From the NCBI GenBank assembly GCA_963784135.1, contig CAWAQG010000019.1:1-64000 (forward strand): 64,000 nucleotides of DNA, in the 5' to 3' direction. The first letter of the stretch is position 1, and each line of letters starts with the position of its first letter. Shown piece by piece: positions 34,284-41,219 of this stretch. The notes beneath the pieces were generated by a model. The model was given only the letters and a program-made list of their open reading frames with translations. It searched no databases and was not told the DNA's origin. The translations under genes were made by a program, and so were the position numbers. The DNA comes from JADFXI01 sp963784135 (lineage in GTDB: Bacteria; Nitrospirota; Thermodesulfovibrionia; Thermodesulfovibrionales; Dissulfurispiraceae).

Positions 34284-36944
34284 TCAGACAGATAAGGAAA
34301 AGAGCTCGATCAGCTCATCATTATTCATTTCTGTTATCCAGTCTTCTCCTCCTGATTGAATCACTTCCTGAGCCAGTTTTAACTTGCCATCTATCATCTT
34401 ATCGATCTTTTCTTCAATCGTTCCCTCTGTGAGGAATTTGTGGACGACAACGCTTTTTTTCTGACCTATCCTGAAGGCCCGGTCGGTCGCCTGGTTCTCG
34501 ACCGCCGGGTTCCACCAGCGGTCGAAGTGTATAACATGATTGGCCGCTGTAAGGTTTAGTCCCACTCCACCCGCCTTCAGTGAGAGGACCATGAAAGGAA
34601 CATAAGCGGAGCTCTGGAATTTGTCGATCAGGCCCTTTCTCTTTGCCACGGCGGTGCCACCGTGCAGAATGAGACCTTCTCTTCCGAACACACTATCAAG
34701 GAACGCCTTGAGCGGTTCGGTTATTTCCCTGAACTGAGTGAAGACCAGAACCTTTTCCCTCTTTTCAAGGATGGTTTCGCAGATCTCCCTGAGACGGGTG
34801 AACTTGCCGCTTTCGTCTTCATCGTATCCGCCTGTGCCGAGGTACTGGTCAGGGTGGTTGCAGAGCTGTTTGAATTTCAAGAGAGAGGAGAGTACCAGGC
34901 CCTTTCGTTGAATGCCTTCCGCCCTCTCAATTGTCTCCCTGAGCTCACGGACCATCTCCTTATACAGTAGGAGCTGTTTCTTGCTCAAAGGTGCGTATGT
35001 CTTCATTTCGACCTTTTCGGGCAGGTCTGAAATAACCGACTTATCCGTTTTCAGGCGTCTCAGGATATAGGGGCTGATAATCCGCCTCAGTCTTGCGTAG
35101 CCCTCGGGAGATTGATGAAGCCCCTTTGCGAACCTGCCGAACTCCTGAGCGCCCCCGAGCAGCCCGGGGTTGATGAAGTCGAACAGGGACCAAAGATCTG
35201 ACAGCCTGTTTTCAACCGGAGTTCCTGTCATGACTATCCTGTTTTGGGCCTTGAGCGTCTTGATGCTCCGCGTCTGCTTTGCGCCCGGGTTCTTTATAGC
35301 CTGGGCTTCGTCAAGTATAATGTAATTCCATTCACGACCATGAAGCCACTCATATCTCTGCACTAAGGAGTACGTCGTAATGACAAGATCGATGCCCTTC
35401 AGTGACTCACTGCCTTTAGTCTCTATCTTTCTTTCTTGAGGAGCGGAGGGATGCGCGATAAAAAAAACCAGGCTCGGTGCAAAACGGGCGAGTTCATTTT
35501 CCCAGTTTGAAAGCAGGGACGCGGGTACTACGAGCAGACTTGGCAGTCTCGCTTCTTGAGATTTGATGATAGTGAGCAGGCCGATTACCTGAACGGTTTT
35601 TCCGAGACCCATGTCATCCGCCAGGCAGATCCCGAGCCTCAAAGAATGGAGAAAACCGAGCCAGTTTACCCCCTTCTGCTGATACGGCCTGAGGTCGGCC
35701 TTTAGTGACTTCCCTGTCTGAGCAAAGTCGATCGACTCAGGGTTCCTGAGCTTTTTCAGCACGGTATCGAGCCATCTGCCGTTTGTCAGCTCAATATCCT
35801 GTGACTGGTTCGTAACTCCCAAAGCGGTTTTTGTATCTAACTGCATACGCATGGCGTCTCTGAAGCTGAATTCGCCTGCCTCAATCATGTCACGCGCCTT
35901 CTCGTATGCCTCGATGGTCTGTTTCAGTTTCTCCGGATCGACCGCAACCCATTTGTTTTTGATCCAGGCGAGACCTTCCGATTTCAGGAGAAGCTGCCGG
36001 GCTTCTTCTTCAGGGATTACAACGTCCCCAAGAAGGAGTTCGGGCCTGAAATCAAGGATGGCGTCCATTCCGACGTGAGAAGGCTGCTTATCTCCGGCGG
36101 TTATCCGAAGCCTTACTCCCTGAGCAGGTCCCTTCCACCAGTTCGGGATCCTGCATAGTATGCCGGCATTCTCATAAACCGGGACCTCTTTTAAGAAGGT
36201 GTATGCCTCTTGTGTTGTCATTGAGAGGGGATGAAAGATTTCTCCCGATTCCAGCAGTTCACTGATAAATCTGCTCTCTTTGGCAGCGAGATGTACCGTC
36301 GAAAGCAAGTCCAGGAGTTTCTCGTTATCTTTGTCGAATTCTTCCAGGGCATATTTCAAGGGGAGATGCCTGGATGTGCCTTGGGCGTTGAGGCCTGTCG
36401 AATAGGTGGCCAGAAAAGCAAAGAGTGCATCGTCCTTCTTGTTTTCGACCAGATGGAAATAGACCCTGCCAATCAGATGCACATCCGGGCTGTAAGATCT
36501 GATGAACTCTTCGACAGTCCCTTTGTAATGCCTGACACCCTCAGCAAAACATTTGTTAAGGCCGTCCCATATGTTTTCAAGTAGGCGGGCATTCAGATAC
36601 TCAGCCCCGGTCATGAGGGGTGAGCTATCAATGACTGACCGGGCTTCGTCGGGTGATAATGAGACAGTGATGGTCTCCCTTATCTGTTCCTTGTCAGGCG
36701 TCATCCTTATCTTTTCAGCGAACTTGCCTGCAAATGTGCGCCAGAAATTGATTGAATCGGAAAGCTGAATGGATTTGTCGCTGAAGCCGAGGAAAAGAAA
36801 TGCGGAGTCTTTATATGCGCCGAACCGCCGGAATATCTCCTGTTCCAATAACTGCCGGCTCTTAGGTACCCGTTCTTCAGATGGCGACCATTCAAGCTGG
36901 ACATCGCCACCCGGCATTATAACTGCAAGCAATTCGCTGTTCAT
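34284..36944 (-). CDS. SNF2-family helicase
   Basis: 886 residues. The C-terminal 500 are a full SNF2 ATPase: DDMGLGKTVQVIGLL, VVPASLLSNWENEL, LDEAQAIKN, MTGTPVENRLSDLWSLFDF, GVGLNLTAANHVIHFDRWW and QATDRAFRIGQ. The N-terminal 400 are SNF2-associated and less conserved. It is the first gene of a SNF2-SWIM pair that is common in bacterial genomes and in defence islands. By family it remodels or translocates on double-stranded DNA. Confidence 0.88.
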   Translation of the reverse strand: MNSELLAVIMPGGDVQLEWSPSEERVPKSRQLLEQEIFRRFGAYKDSAFLFLGFSDKSIQLSDSINFWRTFAGKFAEKIRMTPDKEQIRETITVSLSPDEARSVIDSSPLMTGAEYLNARLLENIWDGLNKCFAEGVRHYKGTVEEFIRSYSPDVHLIGRVYFHLVENKKDDALFAFLATYSTGLNAQGTSRHLPLKYALEEFDKDNEKLLDLLSTVHLAAKESRFISELLESGEIFHPLSMTTQEAYTFLKEVPVYENAGILCRIPNWWKGPAQGVRLRITAGDKQPSHVGMDAILDFRPELLLGDVVIPEEEARQLLLKSEGLAWIKNKWVAVDPEKLKQTIEAYEKARDMIEAGEFSFRDAMRMQLDTKTALGVTNQSQDIELTNGRWLDTVLKKLRNPESIDFAQTGKSLKADLRPYQQKGVNWLGFLHSLRLGICLADDMGLGKTVQVIGLLTIIKSQEARLPSLLVVPASLLSNWENELARFAPSLVFFIAHPSAPQERKIETKGSESLKGIDLVITTYSLVQRYEWLHGREWNYIILDEAQAIKNPGAKQTRSIKTLKAQNRIVMTGTPVENRLSDLWSLFDFINPGLLGGAQEFGRFAKGLHQSPEGYARLRRIISPYILRRLKTDKSVISDLPEKVEMKTYAPLSKKQLLLYKEMVRELRETIERAEGIQRKGLVLSSLLKFKQLCNHPDQYLGTGGYDEDESGKFTRLREICETILEKREKVLVFTQFREITEPLKAFLDSVFGREGLILHGGTAVAKRKGLIDKFQSSAYVPFMVLSLKAGGVGLNLTAANHVIHFDRWWNPAVENQATDRAFRIGQKKSVVVHKFLTEGTIEEKIDKMIDGKLKLAQEVIQSGGEDWITEMNNDELIELFSLSV

Positions 36945-37051
36945 AAACTTATCTGTATTCCCAGTTGAATTTAAATAGGAAGGCTATATAGAAAAGATGA
37001 GGGATGGGAGAAGTGGTTCTCGTTGACACATCCATTCTGATAATATTCTCT

Positions 37052-37267
37052 TTACAGATCATTCGGCCTCATGCCTGTTTTCTTTGCAATTCGAGCAAGC
37101 ATACGCGGACCAATTTCCTCCCCATCATGAAAGGCAAAAACATAATCAGGATATCCAGGCCGTGAAAGGACGCGGTGGGAACCGGCGGCATCTCGTTTGA
37201 TAGACCATCCGATGCGAATAAGCGCAGCAAGGACGTTTCGGGCCTTGGTTGACGGCCATTGACTCAT
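37052..37267 (-). CDS. hicA: HicA-like toxin
   Basis: 71 residues. STKARNVLAALIRIGWSIKRDAAGSHRVL has the HicA double-stranded-RNA-binding pattern with the catalytic His in GSH. HDGEEIGPRMLARIAKKTGM is the usual end. By family it cleaves mRNA. It overlaps hicB by 4 bp and is placed second, so it is coupled to the antitoxin. Confidence 0.8.
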   Translation of the reverse strand: MSQWPSTKARNVLAALIRIGWSIKRDAAGSHRVLSRPGYPDYVFAFHDGEEIGPRMLARIAKKTGMRPNDL

Positions 37268-37464
37268 GCCGGCAGCGCGAAAAACTCATCGAGTTCCGGG
37301 ATGGTTTCACCGTGATCAAGCCGATCTGCAATAACGCGTAATGCCAAAGCTTCAACTTTGGCAATGGCCTCTTCTCGCGTCTTTCCATAGATCAGTACCC
37401 CGGATAGTTCGGGAACCTCGGCAATCCAACGCCCGTCTTCTTCCTTCTCGATTTCTATTTTCAT
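37264..37464 (-). CDS. hicB: HicB-like antitoxin
   Basis: 66 residues of the partial RNase H fold (EIEKEEDGRWIAEVPEL, then YGKTREEAIAKVEALALRVI). It lacks a C-terminal DNA-binding domain. GGAG lies 7 bp before the ATG. It is expected to bind and block HicA. Confidence 0.8.
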   Translation of the reverse strand: MKIEIEKEEDGRWIAEVPELSGVLIYGKTREEAIAKVEALALRVIADRLDHGETIPELDEFFALPA

Positions 37465-37503
37465 TTTACACTCCTGTCTTATCTATCACCAATATTATAT
37501 CGC

Positions 37504-37614
37504 ATGGGCGCAGAATTAAAAAAGGTTGTTGTTGATTTAATGAAAACGAATCCCTCAGCTCATAAAAAGGCAAATTCTGCTCTTGCGAGGCGGTACCTTG
37601 CAGGTCCCAATTAG
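37504..37614 (+). CDS. 36-aa small ORF, doubtful
   Basis: Encodes MGAELKKVVVDLMKTNPSAHKKANSALARRYLAGPN. It has no ribosome site and no recognised family. It may be a gene fragment in the gap between hicB and the DUF104 remnant. Confidence 0.2.
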   Translation: MGAELKKVVVDLMKTNPSAHKKANSALARRYLAGPN

Positions 37615-37661
37615 ACAATTAATCAACCGCTTTATGCTAAAATGATTCTGGAGGTGTCCTT

Positions 37662-37745
37662 ATGCCAAATACAATAGATGCGGTCTACGAGAAAGGGATA
37701 TTGCTCCCTCTCATCCCCATAAAAGGATTGAGGAGTAATTTATGA
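37662..37745 (+). pseudogene. Truncated DUF104-type antitoxin
   Basis: 27 codons, MPNTIDAVYEKGILLPLIPI..., matching the first third of DUF104 antitoxins (normally 65-80 residues). GGAGG lies 7 bp before the ATG. The frame ends in a 4-bp overlap (ATGA) with the DUF433 gene, so it may now act as a leader for that gene. Confidence 0.55.
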
Positions 37746-37957
37746 ATCCGCGTATTGTATCGGATCCTAATGTTTGCGGGGGAGAGCCATGTATTAAGGG
37801 GACCCGTGTTCCGGTTCACGTAATTCTGAGCCACCTTGCAGCAGGTGAAGATTACGAGACTATCCTCAAACATTTCCCGCGAATTCAAAAAGAGGATATC
37901 CATGCGTGTCTTGAATATGCATCTTTCCTGGCTACAGAGAAAACAGTTGTTGCATGA
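37742..37957 (+). CDS. DUF433 antitoxin
   Basis: 71 residues with the complete family pattern (RIVSDPNVCGGEPCIKGTRV, then HLAAGEDYETILKHFP). It overlaps both neighbours by 4 bp. DUF433 proteins pair with DUF5615 PIN-like toxins. Confidence 0.85.
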   Translation: MNPRIVSDPNVCGGEPCIKGTRVPVHVILSHLAAGEDYETILKHFPRIQKEDIHACLEYASFLATEKTVVA

Positions 37958-38304
37958 AGATCATTGTCGATGAGAGTGTGAGCTATGGATTAGCTGCAAT
38001 TTTGAGAACGGAAGGACACATCGTTACGTCCATCGCCGAATTAGAAACATCAGGGACAGTCGATGAAAAAATCTACAATCTTGTTATTCAGGAACACGCT
38101 ATTCTCATAACCAGGGACTTTCATTTCACCAATGCATTACGATACCCTCCTGAAAAAACAGGCGGGATTATTTATATACGGCATGGGAATCTGAAGGCCT
38201 CGGAGGAAATTGAGATAGTCGAGAGATTTCTGTCCGTTCACCTGCATGAAGAATACAACGGTCGTTTGGTGACCTTATACAAGGACAGTGTGAAAATTCG
38301 TTAG
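37954..38304 (+). CDS. DUF5615 PIN-like toxin
   Basis: 116 residues. VDESVSYGLAAILRTEGH and ILITRDFHFTNALRYPP give the acidic residues of a PIN-like RNase, and GGIIYIRHGNLK is the usual end. It is coupled to the DUF433 antitoxin by an ATGA overlap. Confidence 0.85.
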   Translation: MKIIVDESVSYGLAAILRTEGHIVTSIAELETSGTVDEKIYNLVIQEHAILITRDFHFTNALRYPPEKTGGIIYIRHGNLKASEEIEIVERFLSVHLHEEYNGRLVTLYKDSVKIR

Positions 38305-38348
38305 AGCAATTTGTCCTTCCTTAGTGTTCTTTCCAAGAAGCGTGCAGG

Positions 38349-38693
38349 AATGGTGTCAATCGGCATTGAAAAATGGCCCACTATCGGCGGCCAAAAATGA
38401 CCCACCCCAGCGGGTTAGTTTTTCTTTGAATTTCTGGTTTTAATCGTCCAGCTTTCATTCCCTGTTTCGATGATCTCACAATGATGAGTAACCCTGTCCA
38501 GAAGTGCAGTTGTCATCTTGTTGTCCCCAAAGACCTGTGGCCATTCTCCAAATATCAGATTGGTGGTGATGAGCAACGGCGTACATTCATAGAGTTTGGA
38601 TATGAGGTGAAACAGGAGTTGCCCGCTGTTTTTTGAAAACGGCAGATATCCTATTTCATCCAGCATGACGAAATCAAGCCGTGACAAGCTCGC
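38349..38693 (-). pseudogene. IS21-family remnant with C-terminal IstB fragment
   Basis: Residues SRLDFVMLDEIGYLPFSKNS to the stop are the Walker B half of an IstB of a different IS21 subgroup from the intact element. GGCCCACTATCGGCGG and AAAAATGACCCACC at 38350-38400 look like its terminal repeats. The rest of istB and all of istA are gone. The break point abuts the orphan AbiEi stop. Confidence 0.75.
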
Positions 38694-38695
38694 TG

Positions 38696-39514
38696 TTAGC
38701 CTGCCTCCACCTTAATCTCCGTATTAATTAATAACCCCCACCGGCGATTGTATTTTCCATTACGCGGCATTGTGGGATCAAGCAGTGAAAACCCCGGTGC
38801 GAGTGCAACCGTCTTTCGGAGTTTCGCCACATTTCCCAGTCCAAGCGTTTCCATCAAAAACCCGAGGCGTTTGGCAGCGGCGCTGTTTCCAATTTTGCCC
38901 GCATATTTACGAAGTTTCGATTCATCGAGTTTAGCCCAGCCGGTCACCAGTGCCTTTGCGATTTCTTCGACTCCCCCGGCGTACTGAGGAAGATCCAGAC
39001 CGTCAATGATTGTCTTTTCCCTATCCGTCACCGTAAATGGCATCTCATCAATCCAATCTTTTATAATACCGAAAAACTTTTCCGGCCGGAGCGAGATAAC
39101 TTTATAGCTCACGCCAAACACTTCACCCGGAGGCCTTCGCACTGGATGGTCGGTAGCAACAAACACGGTTCTGGGCAACTGTTCAGTCATGCCATGATGA
39201 TTAAGAGCAGACCAGTATGCAATTGCTGCGGGAGACACCAGTTCCATTGCAACAATAAATTCGTGCAGCTGCGGCGTCCTGTTGTCACCGGACGAGAGCG
39301 GGATAACAGCGAAGCGTCCCCGCCGTATACGCCGGATCCAGCCTTTGGTCTGAAGCCGTTCCAGGAATTGTCTGGTTGGGTCGCTTTCACTGTGGCCAAG
39401 AGTACGACGCGCATCCTCAATGCTGAAAGTAGGCCGAAGGCCTATTCTGGCGAGGAATTGCGCTTCCATTCTGCCCAATGTACCCCTTGTTATCTTTTGA
39501 GTGTCTTTTGTCAT
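38696..39514 (-). CDS. Orphan AbiEi-like antitoxin
   Basis: 272 residues. A winged helix (FSIEDARRTLG, FLERLQTKGWIRRIRRGRFAV) precedes the AbiEi core (SPAAIAYWSALNHHGMTEQLP, PFTVTDREKTIIDGLDLPQYAGG). An AbiEii partner would be expected downstream, but the IS21 remnant lies there, so the toxin was probably deleted. Intact antitoxin without toxin is unusual and may protect against related toxins. Confidence 0.75.
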   Translation of the reverse strand: MTKDTQKITRGTLGRMEAQFLARIGLRPTFSIEDARRTLGHSESDPTRQFLERLQTKGWIRRIRRGRFAVIPLSSGDNRTPQLHEFIVAMELVSPAAIAYWSALNHHGMTEQLPRTVFVATDHPVRRPPGEVFGVSYKVISLRPEKFFGIIKDWIDEMPFTVTDREKTIIDGLDLPQYAGGVEEIAKALVTGWAKLDESKLRKYAGKIGNSAAAKRLGFLMETLGLGNVAKLRKTVALAPGFSLLDPTMPRNGKYNRRWGLLINTEIKVEAG

Positions 39515-39616
39515 TTCTTTAGCCTACCTAAGGCTCTTATAATATAACAATTTAGGCATAGAGTCAATAGAATACATTCCCGATTTTTAGGGGATATTTT
39601 TAGGGAATAAATAATT

Positions 39617-39639
39617 ACTCGTTCAGAACTCGTTCAGTA
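39617..39639. repeat. Integrase arm-type repeat, right
   Basis: The same double ACTCGTTCAG as on the left, in the same orientation, with no integrase gene around it. This favours a binding-site role over chance duplication of coding sequence. Confidence 0.65.
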
Positions 39640-39674
39640 CGCGCCCGCAAACCCAATACCGGCGCGGGTGAGGG

Positions 39675-39698
39675 TGAGTTCGAATCTCACCCCCTCCG
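39675..39698. repeat. attR core
   Basis: An identical 24-bp copy of the left core, ending CCCCTCCG but followed by TTTT instead of CCA. Confidence 0.8.
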
Positions 39699-40109
39699 TT
39701 TTACTCTCCTTGAGATTATCAGAAACCGTCTATATCGAGGAGCGGAGATACAAGCTTGGCTTGAGCATTAAAAAAGCAAAATAAGGAATATGAAAAGGGG
39801 GAGATTCGAAGGGGAGGTGTAGACGACCTCATGCGGGAACTCGCTTTCGGAATCTGCAACCTCTGATCTTGAATATCTGCTGGAATACTATAATGAGCAG
39901 GGATCGTCTTTTGAAGCTCACAGAGGAATAACACTAAATTCTTGCTATTGATTCAGATAATTTAGTCGAGGTCGTTTGGTGGAGTCTCATAAACGAAGGA
40001 GAATATGTTGGCGCCCCCTCGTTAAATTGACACTGTTTTCTATGCTTTGCTGTCAATGTAGTAGAGGGTAGCGTTGACATACTTCACCTCATTCAGCTAT
40101 TCTACTTAC
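39699..40109. other. Gap right of attR
   Basis: No gene with coding character. The island core DNA resumes here. The promoter for tRNA-fMet should lie close to 40060-40105. Confidence 0.4.
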
Positions 40110-40186
<77 letters not shown>

Positions 40187-40206
40187 AATAGAAAGGATGA
40201 AAAATC

Positions 40207-40244
40207 AAGGCTATCCGGCGCAAGCCGCGATAGCCTTACTGTTT
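40207..40244 (+). terminator. Terminator after tRNA-fMet
   Basis: AAGGCTATC / GATAGCCTT, a 9-bp stem followed by ACTGTTTT, starting 20 bases after the tRNA. Confidence 0.75.
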
Positions 40245-40430
40245 TCTGGGGGTTATTACCTAACGGGTTCCTATCTGCTTCCAAAAGTTCTCCCTGTTTC
40301 CTGTTAAAAGATTCATTGTTAAAGAAGCGCCTGTAAACCTCAACGAGCAGCTTAGGGCCGGGTCTATATAATGTAGACCTTACTTTGCTATAGCCGATTT
40401 TGTGGTATGATTTTGAAAAGAGGAGGGGTT
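40245..40430. other. Gap with likely promoter of the next operon
   Basis: No ORF. AGGAGG lies at 40421 before the GTG start. I cannot assign promoter boxes with confidence. Confidence 0.4.
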
Positions 40431-41219
40431 GTGGACATAGCGGACCTGAGAAAGATCGGCAAAGAGCTGTTTTTTGAGATAGGAGAAATACGGTTGAAGC
40501 CGTTTGCTTCGGCAGCTATCGGCAAAGGCGCCGGCGGTGACAAAACCTATCCCATCGACAAGCAGGCCGAGGATATTATTATCGGGGCCCTTGAAAATCT
40601 CCACGAACCGCTGGATATTATTTCCGAAGAGGCCGGGACAAGGCAAATTATGACCGGCGGCAAAAGGGTCTTGATCGATCCGGTCGACGGCAGCAAAAAT
40701 GCAATAAACGGTGTCCCGTTTTATTGCTCATCAATTGCTGTTGCTGATGGAGATACTATAGGGAGCATCTCAGTAGCTTACATTATAAACCTCCTTTCGG
40801 GAGATGAGTTTTGGGCGGAGAGGGGTGGTGGGGCTTTTTTCAACGGTGAAAAGATTTCCACACAGCAGGAAGACCTCCTCTATCTTGTCGCCTATGAGGC
40901 CCAGAGTCCGGGGCGTGATATCCCGCGGATAATTAATCTGCTCGGCGAGTCCAGGAGGACACGCTGCCTGGGCGCGACTGCCCTGGACCTGGCATATCTC
41001 GCTTATGGGGCCATAAGTGTATTTGTCTGCCCTTCGCCCTCGAGGAGCTTTGATTTTGCCGCCGGCTGGCTCATGGTGACCGAGGCCGGCGGCATCTTCA
41101 CTGACATGGAGGGAAACTCAATTGCAGGTCTCGGCGCAGGGCTTGATAAGACCGCTCCTCTTCTGGCCTCGGGCAATAAGGCGCTGCACGAAAGGGCACT
41201 GAAGCTTTTACATGGCTGA
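40431..41219 (+). CDS. Inositol-monophosphatase-family phosphatase
   Basis: About 262 residues from a GTG 4 bp after AGGAGG; an ATG at 40407 could add eight. The metal-binding motifs are SEEAG, LIDPVDGSKNA and the late SFDFAAGWLMVTEAGG. The family includes inositol monophosphatase, archaeal-type fructose bisphosphatase and CysQ. It overlaps the next gene by 8 bp, so a role in phospholipid head-group or sugar metabolism is possible. The substrate cannot be told. Confidence 0.8.
   Translation: MDIADLRKIGKELFFEIGEIRLKPFASAAIGKGAGGDKTYPIDKQAEDIIIGALENLHEPLDIISEEAGTRQIMTGGKRVLIDPVDGSKNAINGVPFYCSSIAVADGDTIGSISVAYIINLLSGDEFWAERGGGAFFNGEKISTQQEDLLYLVAYEAQSPGRDIPRIINLLGESRRTRCLGATALDLAYLAYGAISVFVCPSPSRSFDFAAGWLMVTEAGGIFTDMEGNSIAGLGAGLDKTAPLLASGNKALHERALKLLHG

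Larger units (their letters stand above)
22969..39698. mobile_element. 16.7-kb integrated element with defence and toxin-antitoxin cargo
   Basis: A 24-bp direct repeat bounds the segment. A tyrosine recombinase gene sits at the left end and points at the left boundary, as is usual for tRNA-targeting islands. Arm-type 23-bp repeats occur 42 bp inside the left core and 36 bp before the right core. The cargo is almost only defence or toxin-antitoxin genes. No conjugation or replication genes were seen, so it is a genomic island rather than a full ICE. Confidence 0.75.
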
